DNA of 64,000 nt, from NCBI GenBank assembly GCA_963662905.2, contig CAXXFD010000002.1, positions 682,001 to 746,000 of the forward strand. Direction: 5' to 3'. This DNA is from G963662905 sp963662905 (GTDB lineage Bacteria > Bacteroidota > Bacteroidia > Bacteroidales > WRLA01). Shown here in pieces: positions 35,378-43,631 of this stretch (positions within the stretch are counted from its first letter, which is position 1; every line of letters begins with the position of its first letter). The notes beneath the pieces were generated by a model. That model was not told the DNA's origin, did no database searches, and saw only the letters and a program-made list of their open reading frames with translations. The position numbers and the translations under genes were made by a program.

Positions 35378-36001
35378 ATGATGCAAAGAATTAAATACAT
35401 ACCACTTATTTTCGGCATATTGTTCGGCATATCAGTCTCAGCTCAGTCTCTTGATACTGTTTTTGATCCTATCCCCGACAACAAACCGGATATAAATCTG
35501 GAACTGGGAAGTTTTTATATAAACAACGGAGCCTACGGTTCATTATTTGGTACTTATGTCGCGCCCCATATCGGATTGCAAATCAGCGACCGTTTCCGGC
35601 TTCAAACCGGAGGCACATTTTCCTGGAGTACTGTAACTGAGCAGGCTGCAGAAGGGCTGCCTAATAGTGCTGCACTTCCTTCCAACATTTATGTCAGCGG
35701 ATCGTACTTGCTTAATCCTAAAGTAATAATCAGCGGCACAGTTTTTAAAGAATTTAGCCTTTTAAGCAACAATCCGGGCGAAAAAGTCCATCCCAGGGCA
35801 TTCAGTTACGATCGCGACGGTTTCATTATCGGGGCGTCATACAGGCCATCAGAAAATATGTTGATCGAAGCACGTTTTGGTTACAGCCGGGGCGACAGCC
35901 CTTATCCCTATTATCCGCTTTCCCCTATCGACAATCTCAACCCGGCGCTTCGGCTAAGCCCGGATCCTTTCAGTAATTTTCAAACTAACCCATTAGAATA
36001 A
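35378..36001 (+). CDS. Exported outer-membrane-type protein, unknown function
   Basis: A 207-residue protein with a signal peptide (IFGILFGISVSAQ) and strands typical of a small beta-barrel (LELGSFYINNGAYGSLFGTY, RFRLQTGGTFSWST, DGFIIGASYRPSENMLIEARFGY). The C-terminus is Pro/Asn-rich (PYPYYPLSPIDNLNPALRLSPDPFSNF) and does not end in the classical aromatic of a barrel strand. Two ATG codons in a row begin it. It lies 21 bases after the isomerase-like gene and 5 bases before yaaA. I do not recognise a family. Confidence 0.7.
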   Translation: MMQRIKYIPLIFGILFGISVSAQSLDTVFDPIPDNKPDINLELGSFYINNGAYGSLFGTYVAPHIGLQISDRFRLQTGGTFSWSTVTEQAAEGLPNSAALPSNIYVSGSYLLNPKVIISGTVFKEFSLLSNNPGEKVHPRAFSYDRDGFIIGASYRPSENMLIEARFGYSRGDSPYPYYPLSPIDNLNPALRLSPDPFSNFQTNPLE

Positions 36002-36006
36002 ACCTC

Positions 36007-36774
36007 ATGCTTGCAATTATTTCTCCGGCCAAAAACCTGGATTTCAACAAAAATATCCCCAACGGACTAAAATTTTCAAAAGCCGCATTCACAAATAATG
36101 CCAATGATCTGGCAGATTTACTGAAAAAATTCAGCCCCTCTGAACTGCAAAACCTTATGGGCATCTCGCGCAAACTCGCAGATTTGAATTACGAACGTTA
36201 CCGGCAATGGCAGGAAAAACCTCCTTCAGAACTTACTCGTCCGGCAATACTAGCTTTTAACGGTGAAGTTTATAACGGACTGGATGCTGTTTCGCTCTCG
36301 GACGACGATCTTCGTTATGCTCAAAACCACCTGCGCATTCTTTCGGGGCTATACGGCATGCTGCGCCCGCTGGATTTAATCCAGGCATATCGCCTCGAAA
36401 TGGGAATCAAGCTCAATAACGCTGCCGGCGATAATCTCTATAAATATTGGGGAAGCGGAATTGCTGATAAAATTAAAGAAGATTTGGATAAATCCGGTAG
36501 CGACATCCTTGTCAACCTTGCTTCCAATGAATACTTTAAGTCAATTAAACCCTTCATCAAAGACCTAAATGTAATCACGCCTGTTTTTAAAGAAAACAAA
36601 AACGGAAACTGGAAAGTTATTACTATTTATGCAAAAAAAGCAAGAGGTTTGATGAGCCGCTTCATCATCCAAAACAAAATCAATAAAGCAGAAGACCTTA
36701 AACACTTTGATTTAGAGGGCTATTTTTACAATGACCTGCTCAGCAAAGGCAATGAAATCGTGTTTACGCGATAA
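36007..36774 (+). CDS. yaaA: Peroxide stress protein YaaA (UPF0246)
   Basis: A 255-residue protein matching YaaA along its length: MLAIISPAKNLDF start, LADLLKKFSPSELQNLMGIS, RPAILAFNGEVYNGLDA, LRILSGLYGMLRPLDLIQAYRLEMG, NLASNEYFKSIK and the C-terminal ITIYAKKARGLMSRFII. In E. coli the protein lowers free iron and protects DNA during peroxide stress. It is the last gene of the tight run that starts with the flavin reductase-like gene; a redox or stress link between the two is possible but not shown. Confidence 0.95.
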   Translation: MLAIISPAKNLDFNKNIPNGLKFSKAAFTNNANDLADLLKKFSPSELQNLMGISRKLADLNYERYRQWQEKPPSELTRPAILAFNGEVYNGLDAVSLSDDDLRYAQNHLRILSGLYGMLRPLDLIQAYRLEMGIKLNNAAGDNLYKYWGSGIADKIKEDLDKSGSDILVNLASNEYFKSIKPFIKDLNVITPVFKENKNGNWKVITIYAKKARGLMSRFIIQNKINKAEDLKHFDLEGYFYNDLLSKGNEIVFTR

Positions 36775-36856
36775 ACAGGCCGGCCAGGCTTTCGATCCTT
36801 CATCTCAAAATACGCACCCATGCAATCCGATTGGGTTTTCCTAATCCAAAAATCCC

Positions 36857-36864
36857 TATTTTTG
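36857..36864 (+). promoter_or_regulatory. -7 box TATTTTTG
   Basis: Exact box 21 bases before ATG 36886. The upstream in-frame ATG at 36820 lies before it, hence the shorter start. Confidence 0.6.
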
Positions 36865-36885
36865 CGCAAACCAGAGATTTCACGC

Positions 36886-38352
36886 ATGGAGAAATATTTT
36901 GAAAAATTCAGGAAAAACACAATCGGACACGATGTTATTTTTGAAACCCCTTATGGGAAACAAAAGATGATTTATGCCGATTGGGTTGCTTCCGGCAGGT
37001 TATACAAACCTATTGAAGAACGTATTAGTTATACATTTGGTCCATTCCTTGGCAATACGCATACCGAAACAAGCGAAACTGGCACTTTGATGACCAATGC
37101 TTATCACTACGCACACAAAAAAATCAAGAAACATGTAAATGCAGGTCCTGATGATGTAATTATCACCTCAGGATTTGGCATGACCGGCGTAGTAAACAAG
37201 TTTCAGCGAATTCTGGGGTTAAAGATGTGCGGAGAGCTGAGCAAAAAAGGATGCCTAAAAAAATGCGACCGGCCCGTAGTATTTATCAGTCATATGGAAC
37301 ACCATTCCAATCATACGAGTTGGATGGAAACCATTGCGGATGTTGTGATGATCCCTCCCGGCAAAGGCTTAACAATTTCACTGGATAACCTGCGGAAATG
37401 CCTGGAAAAATACGAAGACCGCAGTTTAAAGATTGGTGCGTTCACAGCCTGTTCGAATGTAACAGGAATCGAAACACCCTATCATGAGATGGCCAAAATC
37501 ATGCATGAGGCAGGCGGCCTGTGTTTTATTGATTTTGCAGCATCTGCTCCCTATGTAGATATGGATATGCACCCTGCCGATGATCCAATGAAAAAGCTGG
37601 ATGCCATTTTGTTTTCGCCACACAAATTCCTGGGTGGCCCGGGCTCAAGTGGTGTATTGGTATTTGATGCCAGCATGTACCACAACCAAACACCAGACCA
37701 ACCCGGCGGAGGAACTGTTGACTGGACAAACCCCTGGGGCGAATACAAATACATTGATGATATTGAAGCACGTGAAGACGGCGGTACACCCGGTTTCCTT
37801 CAGGCAATAAAAACAGCTTTAAGCATAGAGCTCAAAGAACAAATGGGCACTGAAAACATCCGTAAAAGAGAAGAAGTTCTTGTAAAGCGATGTTTTGAAG
37901 GTATGAAAAGCATAGACGGCTTGCACATCCTGGCAGATAATATCGACAACAGGTTAGGCATCATGTCATTTTTTATCCAAGGCGCTCATTACAATTTGGT
38001 TGTAAAGCTTTTAAATGATAAATTCGGTATTCAGGTACGCGGAGGATGTGCCTGTGCAGGAACTTACGGACATTTTCTACTTGACGTAAGCTATGAAAAA
38101 TCACATTCCATCACTGAAAAAATCAATTTTGGCGATTTAAGTGAAAAACCCGGCTGGATACGCCTAAGCCTGCACCCCTGTATGACCGATGATGATTTGG
38201 AGTTTATTCTGGACGGCATCAAACAAGTTGCTGAAAACCATGAAGAATGGAGCAAAGACTATATTTACAACCGGCACAAAAACGAATATAGGCACAAAAG
38301 TGAGCCGGAAGATAAAATGACTCGCATTAAAGACTGGTTTACAATTGATTAA
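36886..38352 (+). CDS. Class V aminotransferase / cysteine desulfurase-like enzyme
   Basis: A 488-residue pyridoxal phosphate enzyme. It shows the IscS/NifS-like order: YADWVASGRLYKPIEE, FGMTGVVNKFQRILG, HMEHHSNHTSW, the aldimine strand GLCFIDFAASAPYVDMD with the cofactor Asp, the PLP lysine in FSPHKFLGGPGSSGVLVF and a C-terminal RGGCACAGTYGHFLL, where the cysteines lie where desulfurases have theirs. It is longer than IscS (about 400) because of insertions and a charged tail. It may be a desulfurase, a selenocysteine lyase-like enzyme or an aminotransferase; no isc/suf genes are near. Its terminator lies within the 3' end of the convergent kinase gene. Confidence 0.82.
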   Translation: MEKYFEKFRKNTIGHDVIFETPYGKQKMIYADWVASGRLYKPIEERISYTFGPFLGNTHTETSETGTLMTNAYHYAHKKIKKHVNAGPDDVIITSGFGMTGVVNKFQRILGLKMCGELSKKGCLKKCDRPVVFISHMEHHSNHTSWMETIADVVMIPPGKGLTISLDNLRKCLEKYEDRSLKIGAFTACSNVTGIETPYHEMAKIMHEAGGLCFIDFAASAPYVDMDMHPADDPMKKLDAILFSPHKFLGGPGSSGVLVFDASMYHNQTPDQPGGGTVDWTNPWGEYKYIDDIEAREDGGTPGFLQAIKTALSIELKEQMGTENIRKREEVLVKRCFEGMKSIDGLHILADNIDNRLGIMSFFIQGAHYNLVVKLLNDKFGIQVRGGCACAGTYGHFLLDVSYEKSHSITEKINFGDLSEKPGWIRLSLHPCMTDDDLEFILDGIKQVAENHEEWSKDYIYNRHKNEYRHKSEPEDKMTRIKDWFTID

Positions 38353-38384
38353 TACAGTTTCCCGTAATATCTTTTAAACGAAAC

Positions 38385-38431
38385 CGGGGAATATATGCTT
38401 CAATAGGAGCGCATGTATTCCCCGATTTTTT
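38385..38431 (+). terminator. Terminator inside the 3' end of the convergent kinase gene
   Basis: CGGGGAATA (38385-38393) pairs with TATTCCCCG (38416-38424) around a partly paired loop, then ATTTTTT. The stem covers the stop codon and last codons of the minus-strand kinase. Confidence 0.75.
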
Positions 38432-40589
38432 CAAGTAATTCTTTCCGGCGCACTGGTTTTGCTAGAAAACCATCAAAACCGCCGGAGATATAACGATCCT
38501 GCTCACCTTCTTGCGCATAAGCTGTTTGAGCAATTATGGGCAAATCCGGCTTTTGCTTTTTTATTTGTTTCAAGGCTTCAATACCATCCTGAAGAGGCAT
38601 ACGGATATCCATTAGCACCAATTGGATATCTTCTTTGCATGCATACTCCACAACTTCTTTTCCATTCCATGCATGAAAAACTTTTACAGGAAGCTCAGAC
38701 AAAACCTCACGCAAATAAATAAAATTAACTTCCAAATCTTCAGCAATCAAGATATTGAATTGATTAAACTTGTTCATATTTACCCCCCTAAATTTTTGTT
38801 TATTATCATTTTGTTGTTTTGCCGGTTCAAACGGTATTTTCAGTTGAAAGACGCTTCCTATACCTGATGTTGGTTTATAAACAAGGTCGCCCCTGAGCAA
38901 AACAGCCAACGATTTACTCAGGCTTAATCCCAATCCTGTTCCGCTTACACGCTGATTTATCAGGTTGTCGCCACGGAAAAAACGTTCAAAAATATAATCC
39001 CTTTCATAAACCGGTATCCCTAATCCTGTATCATCGATTTCAAATATTACATATGGATTTTCCAGAAAAACCCGGATTGTGATTTTCCCATTCCCTGTAT
39101 ATCTATAGGCATTGGAAATCAAATTGTTCAAAATACGTTTCAGCAATACGGAATCCGAGATAAAATCAGGAAGAGATGGAGAAATATCGGAAACAATTAT
39201 CAATCCCGGTTTATCTTTTCGCGCACGATAGGAATATTCGCTAAGTAAATCCAACAACAAATCAATGGGGGTAATCCGACTTTTATGCACTTTGGTCTGC
39301 CCGCTTTCTATCTTGGATAAATCCACAATACTTGTGACTATATCGAGCAGTTGCGTTCCACTTTGTTTTATAATCCGTGCAAAAGCCGCTGATTTTTCTT
39401 TTGACAGATGCTCTTTGCTAAGCACATCGGCGAATCCAATAATACTGTTCAAAGGGGTACGGATTTCATGAGATATATTGGCTAAAAATGCAGACTTCAG
39501 CCGATCGGAAACCTCTGCTCTCTGCTTTGCTTCTTTCAGCTCTTCAACATAGCGTTTTTCATTTCGTATATCGATGACGGAACAAAGTATCTGCCCATTT
39601 TCATTGTCAGAATCTATCTTACATGCAGAAATTTTTACGTCAATCATTTGCCCATCTTTGGAAGCGATCCTTGTATCCAAAACAATAGGCTGCAGAACAT
39701 CAAATTGCGAAAACCGAGCAGGCGACAATGCGGGAAAAATATCGGTAAAAATCTTCAGTGAAAGCTCTTCACCCGAAAAACCCAACAATTTTGGGGTTGC
39801 TGTATTATATTCGATTAGCCTTGCCGGTAAATTATTTTCTGTGCATGCAAACACCAAAAGCGCATCGCCAATATGATTAAAAAACAGCCGGAATTTTTTT
39901 TCATTTTCCTTCAGTTGTATCTCCGCTTTCATTTGTGGGCTTATATCATTTATTACACCCTCCAAATATTGGTTGCCGGAATCATCAAAAACCCTGCGCC
40001 CACGCTCCCACACCCAAAGCAATTCATTTTGCGCGTTGTATATCCGGTAAACCATTTCGAAATACCGACCTTCATGCAGCGCCGCCTGTATTTGATCCCA
40101 AACCTTATCCCTGTCATCCGTATGGATAAGGGAAGCAAAGGTGCGTGTGCCGTCCAAAAAATCCAAACGTGAAAAACCGGTAATCGTCTCGATGCCTTCA
40201 TTAAGAATGAGCATAGTCCAGTCTGCATCATTTTTACAACGGTAAACGATGCCCGGAAGGTTTAACAATAAGGTTTTGTAGCTTAAGGCGTAGGCAAGCG
40301 ATGATTCACTTATTATGTTTGTTGGATCAACACCGGCTGACATGGATTCCAGCTTTTCTTTAAGTTGCTGATTCTCTTGTCTGAGAAAATCAAGTTCCGA
40401 CCCTACCCTATTCATGTTTCCTAAAAATTTTGATACTGTTGTGCCAGCTAATATACAAAAAATCAAAACAGTAAGCAACAAAATAATTAATTCATTTGGG
40501 TATGATGCACAAGATCGGCAAAGATTTGATTGACAATATTCTGCTATGGGCAATTGATACCATACAGCAAAGTCAAGCTGTGCCTGCAT
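38400..40589 (-). CDS. Membrane-anchored PAS-PAS-kinase-REC hybrid
   Basis: A 729-residue hybrid. A short N-terminus with Cys19, Cys24 and Cys27 precedes one membrane helix (about 34-54, LIILLLTVLIFCILAGTTV). Next come a coiled coil, two PAS domains (about 105-225 with GIVYRCKNDADWTMLILNEGIETITGF; about 235-355), HisKA with SHEIRTPLNSIIGFADVL, HATPase with NLISNAYRYTG, DDTGLGIP, GTGLGLS, and a C-terminal receiver (LIAEDLE, LVLMDIRMPLQD, AKP). Three Cys in an outside tip of about 30 residues could make a redox or metal sensor, which is inference. Its upstream region carries a MITE-like insertion 86 bases before the ATG. Confidence 0.87.
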   Translation of the reverse strand: MQAQLDFAVWYQLPIAEYCQSNLCRSCASYPNELIILLLTVLIFCILAGTTVSKFLGNMNRVGSELDFLRQENQQLKEKLESMSAGVDPTNIISESSLAYALSYKTLLLNLPGIVYRCKNDADWTMLILNEGIETITGFSRLDFLDGTRTFASLIHTDDRDKVWDQIQAALHEGRYFEMVYRIYNAQNELLWVWERGRRVFDDSGNQYLEGVINDISPQMKAEIQLKENEKKFRLFFNHIGDALLVFACTENNLPARLIEYNTATPKLLGFSGEELSLKIFTDIFPALSPARFSQFDVLQPIVLDTRIASKDGQMIDVKISACKIDSDNENGQILCSVIDIRNEKRYVEELKEAKQRAEVSDRLKSAFLANISHEIRTPLNSIIGFADVLSKEHLSKEKSAAFARIIKQSGTQLLDIVTSIVDLSKIESGQTKVHKSRITPIDLLLDLLSEYSYRARKDKPGLIIVSDISPSLPDFISDSVLLKRILNNLISNAYRYTGNGKITIRVFLENPYVIFEIDDTGLGIPVYERDYIFERFFRGDNLINQRVSGTGLGLSLSKSLAVLLRGDLVYKPTSGIGSVFQLKIPFEPAKQQNDNKQKFRGVNMNKFNQFNILIAEDLEVNFIYLREVLSELPVKVFHAWNGKEVVEYACKEDIQLVLMDIRMPLQDGIEALKQIKKQKPDLPIIAQTAYAQEGEQDRYISGGFDGFLAKPVRRKELLEKIGEYMRSY

Positions 40590-40665
40590 GAAGCCCTTTT
40601 TAGCAAAAAAAAAGCAAACTGAATTTTAGGGCATTACTGAAAAATAACAAAATGCTTCAAAGCAA

Positions 40666-40675
40666 TCACGGCTAT
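40666..40675 (+). repeat. Target-site duplication, left copy
   Basis: TCACGGCTAT directly before the left terminal repeat; the same ten bases follow the right terminal repeat at 41117. Confidence 0.8.
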
Positions 40676-40890
40676 CAGGGCAAACGCATCTTGATCAAGC
40701 TATATTTGTCAGGCTGGATATTTGTTGCGTTTGAAAAAAACTTACGTCTTGTGTCAGATTGATATATTACAGTTTTTCTGTTTAAAGCACAAAGCAGCAA
40801 ATTGCTTCATTTGCGAAAACCAGAGAGGTTATAAGCTTAACAAGAACCCTCAATAGCCTGAAAATGCCGCAAAAAGATAAATAGGCTTAG

Positions 40891-40919
40891 ACCGCAGAGC
40901 GGTCAAATATGTATAAAGA
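40891..40919 (+). repeat. Palindrome unit 1 (ACCGC-AGA-GCGGT) with ATATGTATA tail
   Basis: A 5-bp stem hairpin followed by CAAATATGTATAAAGAG. The tail resembles that of palindrome unit 3, read on the other strand. Confidence 0.6.
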
Positions 40920-40940
40920 GTTACCACAGAACGCCACATA

Positions 40941-40958
40941 CGACCCCGTCCGGGGTCG
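40941..40958. repeat. Palindrome unit 2 (CGACCCC-GTCC-GGGGTCG)
   Basis: Perfect 7-bp inverted repeat with a 4-base loop, no T run, inside the MITE-like insertion. Confidence 0.65.
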
Positions 40959-40977
40959 AACCTTTAATTAACATTTC

Positions 40978-41008
40978 CTTTTATAGATATGCAATCCCTT
41001 TGGGATTG
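40978..41008 (-). repeat. Palindrome unit 3 (CAATCCC-N3-GGGATTG) with ATATCTATA tail
   Basis: Perfect 7-bp hairpin at 40992-41008. On the minus strand it is followed by CATATCTATAAAAGG, close to the tail of unit 1. Confidence 0.6.
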
Positions 41009-41116
41009 AAGCCGAAATAGATTTAGACAGCTAACAGCTTTATTACCAATGAATTTGAAATGCATAGGAATAGGATTGTCAAAGAATGGCATAATATTTA
41101 TGATGCGTTTGCCCTG

Positions 41117-41126
41117 TCACGGCTAT
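41117..41126 (+). repeat. Target-site duplication, right copy
   Basis: TCACGGCTAT directly after the right terminal repeat, identical to 40666-40675. Confidence 0.8.
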
Positions 41127-41200
41127 AAAGAACCGATTCCGTTTAAAGCGAATTTTGTATTATTGCATCACAATATTTCTCCGATAAAAAACACCTCAAC

Positions 41201-41214
41201 AAACTTGCAAGTTT
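41201..41214. promoter_or_regulatory. Perfect 14-bp palindrome AAACTTGCAAGTTT
   Basis: An uninterrupted palindrome 34 bases before the glycosyltransferase ATG; a possible operator for a homodimeric regulator. A chance occurrence cannot be excluded. Confidence 0.35.
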
Positions 41215-41248
41215 AGCATGCATGATGTTCCAATTCAAATAACTAAAA

Positions 41249-42565
41249 ATGAAACACAGTCATAAAATAAATGTAATTATATTATCATTAATCGTTTTGG
41301 CTTTGGTCATTGAGATTGCACGGGACACCTTCACGAAGGGCGGAGACTTTATTGGATATGTTTTAGTAGGGAACCTGGTTATAAATGGAGAAAACATTTA
41401 TACGAACCCTGTCATCAACACATGGCCGCCATTCTTCAGCATCGTAAGTGCCCCTATTGCTGTGATGGACAATTTCAATAAAAATCTGGTTCGGTTTTTA
41501 TGGCTTATTGGCAGCGTTTTGGCCATGTACAACATTACAGGCATTTTCAGCCGTATGAGCATTAATCGCAGAGTAAAAGTACTTCCACTAAGAGCAATAG
41601 AAAAAATTTCAAAACACCATATTAACATTTCGCATTGGATTATCTTAATACCCATTTTATTGATATTTAGATATATTCTCGATAATATGGCCAACATTCA
41701 AATTAATATCTTCATCCTGCTTTTCATGAGTTATAGCTTGTGGCTTTTTTCAAGAGGAAAAGATCTGGCTGCAGCATTAATACTTGCATTTTCTATTTCA
41801 ATCAAAATATATCCAATTTTCCTGCTTCTGTATTTTGCAGCTAAACGGGAATACAAAATTGCGATCTATACGGGTGTTTTTACCATCCTTTTCGGTATCA
41901 TACCGTTTTTAGTATTTGGTTATGAACAAACACTTGATTATTATGCGTTTTGGTACAATCAAAATGTGGTTCCTTTTGCAAGTGCCGGCCACAAAAACCA
42001 GTCCTATTTTTCCATGATGCGCAGCCTTTTGACCAAAGATATGATTTTGCTCAACAATGCGTCGCAAAAAGAAATATCCATAGGGATAGCGAATTTGAGC
42101 ATCGAACAGGTAAAACTGGTTTCCTATGCACTTTTGGCATCTGCGGCATCGGTGGTCATCTATTTATTTCGCGATAAACTCATTAAAAAAGACAGTTTAA
42201 AGTCGTTTTTGGAATATGCATTTATTTTGACAATAATACCCGTTCTATCGCCATTATCCTGGAAGGCATATTTTATCTTTTTATTTCCGGCATTTTTCCT
42301 GAACTACCTTTTTATCTATCAGTTTAAAAATTCATTAAAAGCCCCTTTAAACCGTTTTCTCCGGATCATTTTTTTCAGTTCGGTTTTACTCACGGTTTTT
42401 TCATCAGAAATGTTTGTCGGGGCATATTTTTCTGATATCCTTGAGGCATTTTCATGCATTACTATTGGCAGCATGCTACTTGCCCTTAATGTTTTGCTAT
42501 TCTACCTGCACTACGAAAAGTTCGATAAGAAGCTAAATACCGAAAGAACGGAACAAAATGTTTGA
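41249..42565 (+). CDS. GT87-like membrane glycosyltransferase (DUF2029)
   Basis: A 438-residue membrane protein with about 10-12 hydrophobic segments. Right after the first helix lies GGDFIGYVLVGNLVINGENIY with acidic residues and then WPPFFSIVSAP, the layout of GT87/DUF2029 polyprenyl-phosphate mannosyltransferase-like enzymes of the GT-C fold. Such enzymes add sugars from lipid carriers to glycolipids or glycoproteins outside the membrane. There is no other glycan gene next to it, so the acceptor is unknown. Its upstream region contains the MITE and a 14-bp palindrome. Confidence 0.72.
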   Translation: MKHSHKINVIILSLIVLALVIEIARDTFTKGGDFIGYVLVGNLVINGENIYTNPVINTWPPFFSIVSAPIAVMDNFNKNLVRFLWLIGSVLAMYNITGIFSRMSINRRVKVLPLRAIEKISKHHINISHWIILIPILLIFRYILDNMANIQINIFILLFMSYSLWLFSRGKDLAAALILAFSISIKIYPIFLLLYFAAKREYKIAIYTGVFTILFGIIPFLVFGYEQTLDYYAFWYNQNVVPFASAGHKNQSYFSMMRSLLTKDMILLNNASQKEISIGIANLSIEQVKLVSYALLASAASVVIYLFRDKLIKKDSLKSFLEYAFILTIIPVLSPLSWKAYFIFLFPAFFLNYLFIYQFKNSLKAPLNRFLRIIFFSSVLLTVFSSEMFVGAYFSDILEAFSCITIGSMLLALNVLLFYLHYEKFDKKLNTERTEQNV

Positions 42566-42652
42566 TCTGAAAAACGGCATCAGATATACGACAAAGCAAA
42601 CCGACCTCAAAGTATTTGATTTCCTTATCAGCCGGTTCAACAAATTTTCAAT

Positions 42653-42660
42653 TATTTTTG
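42653..42660 (+). promoter_or_regulatory. -7 box TATTTTTG
   Basis: Exact box 29 bases before the prmA ATG. Confidence 0.55.
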
Positions 42661-42689
42661 CTGCATTATAAATCCTTATCAAACATCCG

Positions 42690-43523
42690 ATGAAATACAT
42701 AGAATACACTCTGAAACTTGATGAAAATACAGACTCCCGGCAGGAAATTATCAGCGCGATTCTCGGCGAGAGTGGCTTTGAAAGTTTTTTGGAAGACCAG
42801 GACTTTTTCAAGGCATATATTCAGGAGCCGCTTCACGATGCAGAGCAGACGAAAGAGCTGCTTGAAACGCTGGCTTTCATTCAGGACTTTAGTTATCAAC
42901 TAATTGAGGATCAAAATTGGAACAAAAACTGGGAAGAGAACTATGAGCCCGTCGAAATCAGCGAAGATTGTATTGTGCGCGCTCCATTTCATAAAAAAGC
43001 TGAAGGCATAAAATACGATCTGTTAATTGAACCACGCATGTCGTTTGGCACTGCTCATCATGAAACTACATTTTTAATGCTCCGCCAGATTTTAAATGAA
43101 AACTGGAGCGGGAAAAATATTTTGGATATGGGCTGTGGGACAGCTGTATTGGGAATCCTGGCCATGAAAATGGGAGCATCTTCATTGCATGCCGTTGACA
43201 ATGACGAATGGGCCTACAACAACAGCCTGGATAACATGAAGGCAAATGATATTGCAAATCAGGAAGCAAAGCTTGGCGGAGCAGAATGCCTGCCAAAAAC
43301 AGAAAGTTTTGATGCTGTTTTTGCAAACATCAACCGGAATATACTGCTTGCCGACATGAAACATTACGCGGCCTGCATGAAAAAGGATGCCTTCATACTT
43401 TTCTCCGGTTTTTATACGCAGGATAAGCAAGCCATCGAAGATGAAGCAAAAAAACACCAACTTGTTTTCAGCAAGAAAGAAAGCAAAAACAACTGGGTCA
43501 TGATGCGTTTCACAAAATCATGA
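42690..43523 (+). CDS. prmA: Ribosomal protein L11 methyltransferase
   Basis: A 277-residue SAM-dependent methyltransferase. The N-terminal half contains the substrate-binding part with NWNKNWEENYEPVEI; the motif GTAHHETTFLML and the SAM loop NILDMGCGTAVLGILAMKMGA follow, then AVDNDEWAYNNS and the active-site phrase ANINRNILL (PrmA-type Asn). It trimethylates lysines and the N-terminus of L11. It stands alone with its own promoter. Confidence 0.92.
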   Translation: MKYIEYTLKLDENTDSRQEIISAILGESGFESFLEDQDFFKAYIQEPLHDAEQTKELLETLAFIQDFSYQLIEDQNWNKNWEENYEPVEISEDCIVRAPFHKKAEGIKYDLLIEPRMSFGTAHHETTFLMLRQILNENWSGKNILDMGCGTAVLGILAMKMGASSLHAVDNDEWAYNNSLDNMKANDIANQEAKLGGAECLPKTESFDAVFANINRNILLADMKHYAACMKKDAFILFSGFYTQDKQAIEDEAKKHQLVFSKKESKNNWVMMRFTKS

Positions 43524-43531
43524 TAAAAGCT

Positions 43532-43539
43532 TATATTTG
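43532..43539 (+). promoter_or_regulatory. -7 box TATATTTG
   Basis: Exact box 17 bases before the first ATG (43557) and 92 bases before the signal-peptide ATG (43632) of the giant exported protein. Confidence 0.55.
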
Positions 43540-43631
43540 TACTTCAAACCTACTGAATGCAAAAAACAAATAATAAGCAAGCCATTAAAATCATTTGCTT
43601 ATTTTCCCTTTCAGTAAAAAAACTTAAGAAA

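Larger units (their letters stand above)
40676..41116. mobile_element. MITE-like insertion, 441 bp, 15-bp terminal inverted repeats
   Basis: The left end CAGGGCAAACGCATC (40676-40690) and the right end GATGCGTTTGCCCTG (41102-41116) are exact inverted repeats, and the ten bases TCACGGCTAT flank both sides as direct repeats. Together they are the footprint of a transposition event. No transposase frame is present, so the element is non-autonomous or a deletion derivative. A 10-bp duplication is compatible with IS4-like elements, but the family is not proven. It sits between the divergent hybrid kinase and glycosyltransferase genes and carries three GC-rich palindromes. Confidence 0.82.

Noticed and set aside
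41127..41248. Second insertion or longer terminal repeats to the right of the MITE
   Set aside because: Beyond the 10-bp duplication no further match to the left flank is found, so the element ends at 41116.
42566..42600. ATCTGA...TCAGAT inverted repeat after the glycosyltransferase gene
   Set aside because: Short stem with a nine-base loop and no T run; not convincing as terminator or operator.
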